44,839 nt of DNA from Paracoccaceae bacterium (GTDB lineage Bacteria > Pseudomonadota > Alphaproteobacteria > Rhodobacterales > Rhodobacteraceae), in NCBI GenBank assembly GCA_020425125.1, contig JAGQRV010000015.1, positions 41,353-86,191 on the forward strand. The letters are read 5' to 3'. Position numbers and translations under genes: made by a program. The notes beneath the pieces are model-generated. The model saw only the letters and a list, made by a program, of their open reading frames with translations, was not told the DNA's origin and searched no databases. Shown here one piece after another: positions 33,883 through 42,550 of the stretch. Position 1 is the stretch's first letter; each line of letters opens with the position of its first letter.

Positions 33883-36138
33883 CTACACCGGCTCCCATTC
33901 CTGGCTGCGCAGCCAGTCCATCACTGCCGGCCGCACCGACGGACAGCCGTCCGCACGCGAAGTGTCGATCAACTCGCGGACTTCGCGCAGATCCGACCGC
34001 CGGATCAGATGCTTGACCGGCCCGATCGAGGCCGGCCGCATCGAGAGCGTCCGCAGTCCCATCGCCGCCAGGCAAAGCGCTTCGATGGGGCGGCCCGCAT
34101 CTTCGCCGCAGAAGGACAGCGGTGTTTCCGTGTCCTCGCAGCGCCGGACGATCTGCTCCAAGAAGGACAGGTAGCTCACGTTCAGGGTATCGTAGCGGCG
34201 CCGCACGCGTTCGTTTTCGCGGTCCGCGGCAAAGAAGAACTGCTTCAGGTCGTTGCCGCCGATCGAGATGAAATCCGCCATCTGGAAGAATTGGCGCGGC
34301 GCGAAGGCGAGGCTCGGCGTTTCCAGCATCGCGCCGACTTCGAGCCTCTCCGGCAGCGCGTGTCCCAGCTTCTGCTCGCGCTCGGTCTCTTCGAAGACCA
34401 TGCGCCGCGCGTCGATGAATTCCTCGAACTGGGCGATGAAGGGAAACATCAGCGTCAGCGGCCGCCCCTTGGCCGCACGGATCAGCGCCTGTAGCTGCAT
34501 CCGCATCACGCCCTTCTTGTCCAGCCCGACGCGGATCGCGCGCCAGCCGAGTGCCGGGTTCGGCTCCTCGGGGCGCTTCATGTAGGGCAGAACCTTGTCC
34601 GAGCCGATGTCGAGGGTACGGAACACGACCCGCTTGCCGCCGGCCGCATCCATCACCCGCGCATAGAGCCGGGCAAGATCGCCGCGCCGGGGCACGTTGG
34701 AGCGGATCAGAAACTGCAGCTCGGTCCGGAAGAGACCGACCCCGTCGGCCCCCGAGCCGGGCAGGGAAGGCAGATCGGCGATGAGCCCGGCATTCATGTT
34801 CAGCGATATCACCGTCCCGCAGCGTGCCTGGGCCGGAAGATCGCGGAGCGAGGCGTACCGCTCCTGCGCCTGGGCCTGCATGGCGAGCTTGTCGGAGAAG
34901 GCGCTGCGCACATTCTCGTCGGGCCGCAGGTGGACGATGCCCTGATCGCCGTCGACCAGGATCATGTCTCCGTTCAGCGCTTCCGAGGTGATCCGTTCCG
35001 CATGGATGACCAGCGGAATCGCCCAGGCCCGCGCGATCACCGCGGCATGGGAGCCGACAGAACCCTCCTCGAGGACGATCCCCTTCAGGGTCCGTCCGTA
35101 TTCCAGCAACTCGCCCGGACCGATATTCCGCGCCACGAGGATGGCATCCTCGGGGCGCTCGGCACCGGTATCGCGGCCCTGCCCGGTGAGGATCCGCAAC
35201 AGGCGGTTCGAGAGATCGTCGAGATCGTGGAGACGTTCGCGCAGATAGGCGTCGGGCACGGTGTTCATGCGCGCCTGGGCGGCCGACTGCTCCTTTTCCA
35301 CCGCAGCCTCGGCCGAGAGGCCGCGTGCAATGTCTTCCTCCATGCGCCTCAGCCAGCCCTTGGAATGGGCGAACATCCGGTAGGCTTCGAGCACGGCAAT
35401 ATGGTCGCCCTCGGAACTGCGGGCATGTTCCAGCATGTCGTCGACGGTGACCCGGAGCGTGTCCATGGCCGAACGGAGCCGCTCCAGTTCGACATCGGGA
35501 TCGTCGCCGATCGGGTTGGTGACGACGACCCGCGGGTCATGAAGGAAGACGTGGCCCTCGGCGTTGCCCTCCTGGCCGATCAGACCGCGGAAGGTATGGG
35601 CACGCTTGTGCAGCGGCGTCATGCCGCTTCCTTCGCCGATGATCGCGCCGAGTTCGGTCATCTCGGCGAGCACCATCGCCACGACGTCGAGCGCGTAGAC
35701 CTCATCCTCGGAAAAGCGCCGCGCATCCTTCGACTGGACGACGAGCACGCCCATCCGCTGGCCAAGCCGCTGGACCGGCACGCCGAGGAAGGATGAATAC
35801 ACCTCCTCGCCGGTCTCGGGCATGAAGCGGAAACCGGGCTCCTGCGGCGCGTTCGGACTGTTGATCGCCTGGCTGCTTGCCGCGACCCGGCCGACCAGGC
35901 CTTCGCCCAGGCGCATCCGGGTCTTGTGCACGGCGTCCGGGTTCAGCCCCTCGGTCGCGCACAGTTCCAGCGTGTCGTTGTCGCGGAAGAGATAGATCGA
36001 GCACACCTCGGTGCACATCGAGTCCGCGATCAGGTGCGTGATGCGGTCAAGACGCTCCTGTCCGGCACCGCCCTCGGCCATGGCGGCGCGGAGCCGTCTC
36101 AGCAGCTTGCGGCTTTCCGATTCCGTGGCCTGAACCAT
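33883..36138 (-). CDS. ptsP: Phosphoenolpyruvate-protein phosphotransferase PtsP (enzyme I-Ntr)
   Basis: Nitrogen-PTS enzyme I, which takes phosphate from PEP and passes it to NPr and then EIIA-Ntr, a regulatory relay. It is 751 residues. An N-terminal GAF domain (about 20-155, ADSMCTEVCSIYLFRD...) is the sensory part and in this family binds small ligands such as glutamine. The enzyme-I N domain has its phosphorylated His364 in GSVGSHAAVIARA, and the PEP-binding TIM barrel (about 440-740) has GLFRTELQFLI and FCGEDAGRP. The ATG at 36138 is supported by GGAAGAGG. It lies ten bases after lysC, so the two form an operon. Confidence 0.95.
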   Translation of the reverse strand: MVQATESESRKLLRRLRAAMAEGGAGQERLDRITHLIADSMCTEVCSIYLFRDNDTLELCATEGLNPDAVHKTRMRLGEGLVGRVAASSQAINSPNAPQEPGFRFMPETGEEVYSSFLGVPVQRLGQRMGVLVVQSKDARRFSEDEVYALDVVAMVLAEMTELGAIIGEGSGMTPLHKRAHTFRGLIGQEGNAEGHVFLHDPRVVVTNPIGDDPDVELERLRSAMDTLRVTVDDMLEHARSSEGDHIAVLEAYRMFAHSKGWLRRMEEDIARGLSAEAAVEKEQSAAQARMNTVPDAYLRERLHDLDDLSNRLLRILTGQGRDTGAERPEDAILVARNIGPGELLEYGRTLKGIVLEEGSVGSHAAVIARAWAIPLVIHAERITSEALNGDMILVDGDQGIVHLRPDENVRSAFSDKLAMQAQAQERYASLRDLPAQARCGTVISLNMNAGLIADLPSLPGSGADGVGLFRTELQFLIRSNVPRRGDLARLYARVMDAAGGKRVVFRTLDIGSDKVLPYMKRPEEPNPALGWRAIRVGLDKKGVMRMQLQALIRAAKGRPLTLMFPFIAQFEEFIDARRMVFEETEREQKLGHALPERLEVGAMLETPSLAFAPRQFFQMADFISIGGNDLKQFFFAADRENERVRRRYDTLNVSYLSFLEQIVRRCEDTETPLSFCGEDAGRPIEALCLAAMGLRTLSMRPASIGPVKHLIRRSDLREVRELIDTSRADGCPSVRPAVMDWLRSQEWEPV

Positions 36139-36148
36139 GCCTCTTCCG

Positions 36149-37408
36149 TCAGGCGGATTTCTCCAGTTCGAAGGCATCATGGAGGGCTTGCACCGCAAGT
36201 TCCATATATTTCCGGTCGATGAGCACCGAAATCTTGATCTCTGAAGTCGAGATCACCTTGATATTGATGTTCTCATCGCGCAGTGCCGCAAACATCCGCG
36301 CCGCAACGCCTGCGTGGCTGCGCATGCCGATGCCGACGACCGAAACCTTGGCGACCTCGGTATCGACGACCAGATCGTCATACTGGATCCGGCCCGCATT
36401 CCGGGCCTCCTCGACCGCTCGGCGTGCCGTGGCCACCTGGTTCATCGGGCAGGAGAAGGTCATGTCGGTCACCGCGCCGCTATGGCCTTCATAGTCCTTT
36501 TCCGAGATGTTCTGGACGATCATGTCCACATTGACCCCGGCATCCGCGAGCGGCCCGAAGATGGCGGCGGCGATGCCCGGACGGTCCTCGACCGTCACGA
36601 GCGTCATCTTCGCCTCGTCGCGGCTGTAGGCGACGCCAGAGACGACGTTCGATTCCATGATTTCCTCCTCGTCGCAGACCAGGGTTCCAGACGTCTCGTC
36701 GGTCTCTTCGAACGACGACAGCACGCGCAGCCGCACCTTGTAGCGCATCGCCAGCTCGACCGAGCGGGTCTGCAGCACCTTGGCTCCCAGGCTGGCCAGT
36801 TCGAGCATTTCCTCGAAGGCGATCCGCTCCAGCCGCCGTGCCTTGTGGGTGATCCGGGGATCGGTGGTATAGACCCCGTCCACATCCGTATAGATGTCGC
36901 AGCGTTCCGCCGCGAACGCGGCGGCAAAGGCGACCGCGGTGGTATCCGAACCGCCGCGCCCCAGCGTGGTGATGCGCCCTTCGGGGCTGATGCCCTGGAA
37001 GCCGGCGATCACCGCAACCTTCATGCCTTCGGCGAATTTCTGGTCGATGTGCTCGCGCGGGATGTCCTCGATCCGCGCCGCGCCGTGGGCCGAGGTGGTC
37101 AGCAGCGGTACCTGCCAGCCTTGCCAGCTTCGCGCCGGGACGGACATTTCCTGCAGCGTCAGGGACATGAGCCCAGCGGTCACGTTCTCTCCCGAACTGA
37201 CCACGGCATCGTATTCGCGCGCATCGAAGAACGGACCCGTGCTTTCGACCCAGCCGACCAGTTCGTTGGTCTTGCCCGCCATGGCCGAGACGATGACGAT
37301 CACGTCGTAGCCGCGCTGAACCTCGGCCCGGACCTTTTCGGCGGCATTGCGGATCCGGTCCAGATCGGCGACGGAGGTTCCCCCGAATTTCATCACCAGG
37401 ATCGGCAT
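36149..37408 (-). CDS. lysC: Aspartate kinase
   Basis: Aspartokinase, which phosphorylates aspartate at the head of the lysine, threonine, methionine and diaminopimelate pathways, 419 residues from the ATG at 37408. The nucleotide-binding KFGGTS is at 7-12, SSGENVTAGL and RGGSDTTA lie in the catalytic domain, and two ACT domains (from about residue 260) include VEDRPGIAAAIFGPLADAGVNVDMI and the end STSEIKISVLID. This is the lysine-sensitive LysC layout; an internal start may give a separate beta subunit, as in some bacteria, but I cannot show it. It has a good promoter at 37445-37473 and is upstream of ptsP. Confidence 0.97.
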   Translation of the reverse strand: MPILVMKFGGTSVADLDRIRNAAEKVRAEVQRGYDVIVIVSAMAGKTNELVGWVESTGPFFDAREYDAVVSSGENVTAGLMSLTLQEMSVPARSWQGWQVPLLTTSAHGAARIEDIPREHIDQKFAEGMKVAVIAGFQGISPEGRITTLGRGGSDTTAVAFAAAFAAERCDIYTDVDGVYTTDPRITHKARRLERIAFEEMLELASLGAKVLQTRSVELAMRYKVRLRVLSSFEETDETSGTLVCDEEEIMESNVVSGVAYSRDEAKMTLVTVEDRPGIAAAIFGPLADAGVNVDMIVQNISEKDYEGHSGAVTDMTFSCPMNQVATARRAVEEARNAGRIQYDDLVVDTEVAKVSVVGIGMRSHAGVAARMFAALRDENINIKVISTSEIKISVLIDRKYMELAVQALHDAFELEKSA

Positions 37409-37444
37409 GACGGTCCCCTCTGCCACCTCTGCGCGGTCGCGCGT

Positions 37445-37473
37445 CTCTTAGGGAAGCGGCGCTTCGGCTGCAA
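37445..37473 (-). promoter_or_regulatory. Promoter of lysC-ptsP
   Basis: On the minus strand: -35 TTGCAG (37473-37468), a 17-base spacer, and -10 TAAGAG (37450-37445). The expected start near 37438 leaves about 30 bases before the lysC ATG, including its GAGGGG ribosome site. Confidence 0.5.
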
Positions 37474-37521
37474 GTGCGTCGCTGCGCCGGCCGGCGCAAC
37501 GAGCGTGCCGCCGCAGCGGGC

Positions 37522-37986
37522 TCAGTGGCTCTTCTTCGGGTCGCGGAACGGCAAAGGCATCACCGGAATGCCATCCGAGAGAAGTGCGCGGGCCTCTTCG
37601 GGCGTGGCCTCGCCGCGGATCGCCCGTTCCGGGGCTTCGCCCTCGTGGATCGCGCGCGCCTCGGCGGCAAAGCTGCGGCCAACGTCGTCCGTGGACGCTT
37701 CTACGGCGCGACGCAGACGCTCGATAGCGCGGGCCACCTCGCTGTCGCGTGCTGCCGACAGCATCGCGCTCCCCTTGGTCGGCATCTCCTGCGGGGGCGG
37801 AGCGGGTGCGGGGAGTGGCCGGTCGGCCCGCAAGGCGGGGGCCATCGGGGCCTTCACGATCTCGCGCGACCCGCAGACGGGGCATTCAATGCGCGCCGCG
37901 CCCCGCATGTCGTCGAAGTCCGGTCCCGAGCGAAACCAGCTTTCGAAGCGATGGTCCTGTGCGCAGCGCAGTGCGAAGCGGATCAT
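37522..37986 (-). CDS. DUF1178 family protein
   Basis: Small cytoplasmic protein of the DUF1178 family, 154 residues, function unknown. It starts MIRFALRCAQDHRFESWF and carries CPVCGS near residue 36, a half zinc-ribbon that may pair with the early Cys8. A Pro-rich linker is followed by a helical C-terminal part with VGRSFAAEARAIHEGE and ALLSDGIPVMPLPF, the family's most conserved stretch. GGAGAGG precedes the ATG. It lies upstream of lysC on the same strand but 113 bases away, with the lysC promoter between. Confidence 0.88.
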   Translation of the reverse strand: MIRFALRCAQDHRFESWFRSGPDFDDMRGAARIECPVCGSREIVKAPMAPALRADRPLPAPAPPPQEMPTKGSAMLSAARDSEVARAIERLRRAVEASTDDVGRSFAAEARAIHEGEAPERAIRGEATPEEARALLSDGIPVMPLPFRDPKKSH

Positions 37987-38074
37987 CCGCAGCCTCTCCG
38001 GAAGGGGTTGACCAAGCCATTACATAGGATGCGGGGAGGTGCCGCAAAGACCTGCCGATCCGGTTCCCGACCTG

Positions 38075-38533
38075 TCAGATGCCGAGCCTGGCGGGATCGA
38101 ATCGCTGGATCAGTTCGCCCAGTTCCGGAATATCCACCAGTTCCGCCGCGCGCGCGATGCCCACCCATTTGCGTTTGCGTTCTGCCATCTCGGGATACTT
38201 GTTCAGGAGCCGCTTCACCCGGATCGGAAACAGCGCCACCACGCGCGTCTCGGGTTTGGCATATGTATAGATCCCGAGACAGATCGGATGCGCGATTCCG
38301 CGAACGCCCGCTTCCTCGTAGGCTTCGGTCAGCGCACTTCCGGCCGGTGTCTCGCCCCGGATCGGCCAGCCCTTGGGCACGATCCATCGTCCCGCGCCGC
38401 GGCTGGTGATCAGAAGCACTTCGGGCGTCTTCCCGCGCCACCGATAACAGAGCGCGCCGAACTGCGACTGGACGTCTCCTGAAAGTACTGCCTGCAAATC
38501 TTCGGAAATGGAGGGGAATTTCTGAAGCCTCAT
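38075..38533 (-). CDS. NUDIX hydrolase
   Basis: NUDIX-fold hydrolase, 152 residues, probably cleaving a nucleoside- or inositol-diphosphate type bond. The Nudix box is present as G-x5-E-x7-TE-AYEEAGV (begins at GWPIRGETP); the usual Arg before Glu is Thr, while the metal-binding EE pair is intact. The preceding RWIVPKGWP stretch resembles diphosphoinositol-polyphosphate-type and related bacterial enzymes. The start is uncertain: the ATG at 38533 has no strong ribosome site, and the frame runs on to 38677. It is divergent from the glutathione peroxidase gene. Confidence 0.85.
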   Translation of the reverse strand: MRLQKFPSISEDLQAVLSGDVQSQFGALCYRWRGKTPEVLLITSRGAGRWIVPKGWPIRGETPAGSALTEAYEEAGVRGIAHPICLGIYTYAKPETRVVALFPIRVKRLLNKYPEMAERKRKWVGIARAAELVDIPELGELIQRFDPARLGI

Positions 38534-38691
38534 GGCGAAGGGATGCCTGTCCTGTTGAACTGCTCGTCGTGTTATGTTGTCTCGACGGAAGTATGCGGAA
38601 AGCTGTCCTTTGTGTCTACATTCGAAGGGATAGAATGCGCTTTTGATGCGATCCTGGGTCACGCCGGGAGACGACATTGCGGGGTATCAGC

Positions 38692-39219
38692 ATGAGACAT
38701 CCGGCGAGAATGGTGCCGATCGTTCTGGTGACGCTGGTGTTCTTCGGCGCCAGGACGGACGCCTTCGAGTTCGCTTCCATCGATGGCGGCGCACTCGATC
38801 TCGACGATTGGCGCGGTCGTCCGGTTCTGGTCGTCAACACCGCTTCGCGCTGCGGGTTCACGCCGCAATTCGATGGCCTCCAGGCGCTTTACGATCGCTA
38901 CCGGGCAGCAGGACTCGTTGTGCTAGCGGTGCCGTCGAACGACTTCCGGCAGGAACTGTCCACGGAGGCCGAGGTGAAGGAGTTCTGTGCCCTCAATTTT
39001 TCGCTCGACCTGCCGATGGCCGAGATCACCCATGTCAAAGGTGCTGCTGCACACCCCTTCTATCGGTGGCTTGCCGACAGTCAGGGCTTCACGCCGGCCT
39101 GGAACTTCAACAAGGTTCTTCTGGCACCGGACGGATCGGTCGCGGCGACCTATGGCGCCGCGGTCGAGCCGACGGCGCCCGAGATCACCGGACCGATCGA
39201 AGCTCTGCTGAAACGATGA
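38692..39219 (+). CDS. Glutathione peroxidase family protein, exported
   Basis: Thiol peroxidase of the glutathione peroxidase family, which reduces peroxides using a peroxidatic Cys, 175 residues from the ATG at 38692. It has an N-terminal hydrophobic signal (about 1-25, ending near ARTDA), so it is probably periplasmic or membrane-tethered. The active site is NTASRCGFTPQF (Cys54). VPSNDFRQE and the WNFNK segment give the remaining conserved residues of the catalytic tetrad. A TTG at 38677 with a better-placed GGGAG is an alternative start that adds five residues. Its TGA overlaps the ATG of the deacetylase gene by four bases, so the two are coupled. Confidence 0.92.
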   Translation: MRHPARMVPIVLVTLVFFGARTDAFEFASIDGGALDLDDWRGRPVLVVNTASRCGFTPQFDGLQALYDRYRAAGLVVLAVPSNDFRQELSTEAEVKEFCALNFSLDLPMAEITHVKGAAAHPFYRWLADSQGFTPAWNFNKVLLAPDGSVAATYGAAVEPTAPEITGPIEALLKR

Positions 39220-40340
39220 TCGGCGCGGCGGACCGGCCGCTTTTCATCGGTTCCGAGGTCTATCGCGGCTCGTCTTACGGGCGCTGGCATCCGCTTGCGG
39301 TGCCGCGTGTGCCACAGGTCATCGATCTGGCGCGCGCACTCGGGTGGCTGCCGGCCGAAGTCTGGCGGACGTCGCCGCGGGCCCGCCCGGAGGCGCTGAG
39401 CGTGTGGCACACCCCGGAATACATTGCGGCCCTGCAGGCCGCCGAAGCCGCGCAGGACGTGACGCCTGCGGTCCGCGCGCGCCACCACCTGGGCACCGCG
39501 GCGAACCCGATCTATCCGGCGATGTTCCGCCGTCCGGCAACCTCGGCCGGAGGGGTGATGCTGGCGGCCGAGCTCTTGCGCCAGGGCGGCATCGTGCACT
39601 GTCCCGGAGGCGGCACCCATCACGGCATGCCCGACCGCGCAAACGGCTTCTGCTTTCTGAACGATCCGGTGCTGGCCATCCTCGCGCTGCGGCGCACGGG
39701 CTGCGCGCGGGTCGCCTATGTCGACATCGACGCGCATCATTGCGACGGTGTGGAATTCGCCTTCGCGCGCGATCCGGCCGTGCTGGTCATTTCAGTGCAC
39801 GAGGCAAACCGCTGGCCGCGGACCGGGGCTGTCGGCGACCGGGGAGTCGGCAACGTCTTCAACATGCCGGTGCCGGCGGGGTTCAACGACACCGAGATGG
39901 CCGTTCTGACCGACGCCGTGATCCTTCGGCAGGTCGCGGCGTTCCGACCGGATGCGGTCGTGCTGCAATGCGGCGCGGATGCGATCCTCGAGGATCCCAT
40001 GTCGCGACTCGCCGTGTCGAACAACGCGCATCTCGATGTGCTCAGAGGTCTGCGTCCGCTTGCGCCGCGGCTTCTGGTGCTTGGCGGCGGCGGCTACAAC
40101 CCGTGGTCGGTGGGGCGGCTCTGGACGCGCGTTTGGGGCGCATTGAACGGCTGGGACGCGCCGGACCCGCTTCCGCCGGCAGCGCGCGCGGTCCTGTCCG
40201 GTCTGGCCTGGACCGGATTGCGCGCGGGACGACGGACCGAACCGCACTGGTTCGAGACCCTCGCGGACCGGCGGCGCGAGGGTCCCGTGCGCCCGGAGGT
40301 GCGGGCGCTGGTCGACGAATTGACCGGGACGACGGTGTGA
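39216..40340 (+). CDS. Histone-deacetylase-superfamily (AcuC-like) protein
   Basis: Zinc-dependent deacetylase of the arginase/deacetylase superfamily, 374 residues, cytoplasmic. The catalytic residues are all seen: the His pair in GGGTHHGMPDRANGFCFLND (His135, His136), the metal ligands in DIDAHHCDG, and the later Asp in QCGADA, with GGGGYNPWSVGRLW closing the site. Bacterial members act on acetyl-lysine of enzymes (AcuC on acetyl-CoA synthetase), on polyamines, or on other acetylated small molecules. Which applies is unknown; no acs gene lies nearby. Translation is coupled to the peroxidase gene (ATGA). It converges on the porin gene, 55 bases away. Confidence 0.93.
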   Translation: MIGAADRPLFIGSEVYRGSSYGRWHPLAVPRVPQVIDLARALGWLPAEVWRTSPRARPEALSVWHTPEYIAALQAAEAAQDVTPAVRARHHLGTAANPIYPAMFRRPATSAGGVMLAAELLRQGGIVHCPGGGTHHGMPDRANGFCFLNDPVLAILALRRTGCARVAYVDIDAHHCDGVEFAFARDPAVLVISVHEANRWPRTGAVGDRGVGNVFNMPVPAGFNDTEMAVLTDAVILRQVAAFRPDAVVLQCGADAILEDPMSRLAVSNNAHLDVLRGLRPLAPRLLVLGGGGYNPWSVGRLWTRVWGALNGWDAPDPLPPAARAVLSGLAWTGLRAGRRTEPHWFETLADRRREGPVRPEVRALVDELTGTTV

Positions 40341-40395
40341 CCGAACCTGCGAACGGACGCCGTCGGGACGGTCGGGGTCGCGTGCACCCGGGTCG

Positions 40396-41547
40396 TCAGA
40401 ACTTCCAGCGTGCGCCGGCGAACCACGCAGTGCCGTCGTCGTAGCGTGACGTGTCGTCGTCGAAGGCCTGGAGCCGGTAGAGCGCGAAGATTTCCAGGTT
40501 GGTGCGGTCCCATTTCTGTACCGCCTCAAGCGACCACGTGGTGAACTGTCCGTCGGCTCCGGCAAACTTGTTGCCGTATCCGTAATCCACCGACAGCGCG
40601 GTCGATCCGATGGCGATGAAGTTGCGGATGATGCCCAGCTTGGCGTACCAGAAATCACCGTCGGCGTTCACGTTCGACCCGCCCGCGATGGTGGCGTTCA
40701 GGCCGCTGGGAACGTGCAGCGCCGAGATCGATCCCGAATAGAATTCCCGGTCGGTCCCGCCGCTGGGAGCCAGAATCCAGTTGTAGCCGATGCCGGCCTG
40801 AAGCTTCACTGCGTCGGTCTTCAGGTCGTAGCGGATCGCGGCGTCGTAATAGTCGTTGTTGTCGTTTGCCTTCTCGACTTCCTGACCATAGGCGGCCGAT
40901 GCCGTGAACCCTGCAAACGACGGCGTGTCGTAGCGGAATCGCATCCGCCGGAAGCCGTCGAGATTCGAGTAGGTGTTGCTGACCTGAATGTTCGACAGTG
41001 TGCCGTTCTTTTGGCGAAAGTAGAATCCGCCCGCCGTATCCGTGGCCGCGGAATAGGCGGTGACGGTCGTGCCAGACAGGTCGATTTCAGCGATATTGTC
41101 CGATGCCATGGAGCCTTGGCCGAGCCAGAAGTTGCCGACCGTCTCGCTTTCGTACCACACCTCGAACTTGCGAATGTCGGTGGGTTTGAGGGCGTAGTCG
41201 TTCACATACGGATCGGCGAAGTTCACCTTGTTCGACGGGCGCGGCATGTATTGCATTTCGGCCCGGAAATTCAGGCTCGTGCCGTTGGAACGTGGATTCT
41301 CGTACAGGATGCCGGCACGGTTCGACGAGTTGTTGTTCGCAACCGGTGCAAAATCCCGTTGCTCCTGCCCGTCGTCATAGTTCAGCCAGGCCTCGTTGAT
41401 CTGGCCGTAGGTGGTTACGGTGGCGCCATTGCCAAATGTGTACGTCAGCAAGGAGTCGTCCGCGTTGGCCGCGCAGGCGGCCATCGCGAGAAGCGAAGCG
41501 GAAAGCGTCAGACCCAGACGGGCCTGAAAGTCAGGAACCGATTTCAT
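40396..41547 (-). CDS. Outer-membrane porin
   Basis: Gram-negative porin-type beta-barrel, 383 residues. It has a signal peptide (1-29, ending CAANADD), then alternating aromatic strands, and ends in Trp-Lys-Phe, the C-terminal Phe recognised by the BAM machinery. Repeated strand-turn patterns such as FRMRFRYDTPSFAGFTASAAYG and TWSLEAVQKWDRTNLEIFALYRL are typical. It probably passes small hydrophilic solutes; specificity is not readable. The ribosome site before the ATG is weak. It is divergent from the DUF1275 gene, and 41548-41822 between them holds an inverted repeat and paired direct repeats. Confidence 0.88.
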   Translation of the reverse strand: MKSVPDFQARLGLTLSASLLAMAACAANADDSLLTYTFGNGATVTTYGQINEAWLNYDDGQEQRDFAPVANNNSSNRAGILYENPRSNGTSLNFRAEMQYMPRPSNKVNFADPYVNDYALKPTDIRKFEVWYESETVGNFWLGQGSMASDNIAEIDLSGTTVTAYSAATDTAGGFYFRQKNGTLSNIQVSNTYSNLDGFRRMRFRYDTPSFAGFTASAAYGQEVEKANDNNDYYDAAIRYDLKTDAVKLQAGIGYNWILAPSGGTDREFYSGSISALHVPSGLNATIAGGSNVNADGDFWYAKLGIIRNFIAIGSTALSVDYGYGNKFAGADGQFTTWSLEAVQKWDRTNLEIFALYRLQAFDDDTSRYDDGTAWFAGARWKF

Positions 41548-41617
41548 GTCATGCTACCCCAGAGTCATTGCCGACCTTCATCCCCATGGCGGCCCGGCCA
41601 AGCAATGATCACATTCG

Positions 41618-41667
41618 ATGAGCCCAATTTGACGACGCTGACGTGACGACGCCGAGATTCGGCTCAT
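41618..41667. promoter_or_regulatory. Nested repeats between porin and DUF1275 genes
   Basis: Inverted repeat ATGAGCC (41618-41624) with GGCTCAT (41661-41667) around 36 bases that contain the nine-base direct repeat TGACGACGC twice (41630-41638 and 41644-41652, 14 bases start to start). It lies in the 275-base divergent gap, which otherwise shows no gene. Possibly operator sites for the porin gene. Confidence 0.35.
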
Positions 41668-41822
41668 GTGTTGCCTTGCAGCCGCGCCAGACGACACTGG
41701 ACGGAGAAGAACGAGACTGGTTCTTCCGTCCTTGCGCTGCGACCGGAGCTTGCGGATCATTCGCCACAGGACAGCCTTTCCGGAGCCGAGCGATTCCCAG
41801 CGTTCCCCAATCCAAGCTGACG

Positions 41823-42473
41823 ATGATCCACGCAACGCTGGCGTTTTGCGCCTGCTTCGTGGACGTCGTGTGCGTCCTCGGGCTCTTCCAGACCTTCACC
41901 GCGTTCATCACCGGCTCGATCGTGTTTCTCTTCGTGGACCTGATCAACAACCGCGCGAACGTGCCCCTCAAGCTCATCGTGATCGTGGGATTCACCCTGT
42001 TCAGCCTGTTCTGGCATGCGGTGATGCACCGTCTGCCGGGCGGGGCGGAACGGCATCTGCGCGCGCTCCTTCTGGTCGAGGCGCTGTTTCTCGTCGGGTA
42101 CATGGTCGTCGCCCGGTCGGGCGCACCGTTGCCCGGGCCGCTGGCGCCGGTCACGATCGCGGCGATCCTGCTTTCCGCCGGGGCCATGTCGCTGCAGACG
42201 CTGGTCACCACGAACATCCTGCGACGCAACATTTCCACCACCGCGATGACGGTCAACAGCCTGAAGATGCTCACCGGCTTCCATGACGCGGTCTTCGATC
42301 CGGGCGCGCGGGGCGCGATCGGGGAACATGCCGGCACGCTGCTGGTGATCCTGGCCTTCGCGCTAGGCGGATTTGCCGGCGCACTGAGCATGACGGCCTG
42401 GGGGTTTGCCTGCCTCGGGGCGCCCGTGGCGATGCTCGTGCTGCTCGCATTCTGGGTCGGGGCGCCGGATTAG
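41823..42473 (+). CDS. DUF1275 (YoaK-like) membrane protein
   Basis: Integral membrane protein of the DUF1275 family, 216 residues with about six transmembrane helices, function unknown. The family opening is LAFCACFVDVVCVLGLFQTF, then TAFITGSIVFL (family T-G-N position changed to T-G-S), and TNILRRNISTTAMTVN in the middle, the best-conserved block. The ATG at 41823 fits the family's usual N-terminus but has no clear ribosome site; a GTG at 41643 would add 60 residues with no recognisable content and would start inside the regulatory repeats. It is followed by ribE, 77 bases on, which has its own likely promoter. Confidence 0.8.
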   Translation: MIHATLAFCACFVDVVCVLGLFQTFTAFITGSIVFLFVDLINNRANVPLKLIVIVGFTLFSLFWHAVMHRLPGGAERHLRALLLVEALFLVGYMVVARSGAPLPGPLAPVTIAAILLSAGAMSLQTLVTTNILRRNISTTAMTVNSLKMLTGFHDAVFDPGARGAIGEHAGTLLVILAFALGGFAGALSMTAWGFACLGAPVAMLVLLAFWVGAPD

Positions 42474-42491
42474 TCTTCGGGTCGAGTTGCC

Positions 42492-42520
42492 TTGCGCCGG
42501 CACTGCGGCAGCGCTAGGCC
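42492..42520 (+). promoter_or_regulatory. Possible promoter of ribE
   Basis: -35 TTGCGC (42492-42497), a 17-base spacer, and -10 TAGGCC (42515-42520), 30 bases before the ribE ATG. Only a moderate match. Confidence 0.35.
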
Positions 42521-42550
42521 GGGACTGCCAGACCGAGAGGGAGACCACCG

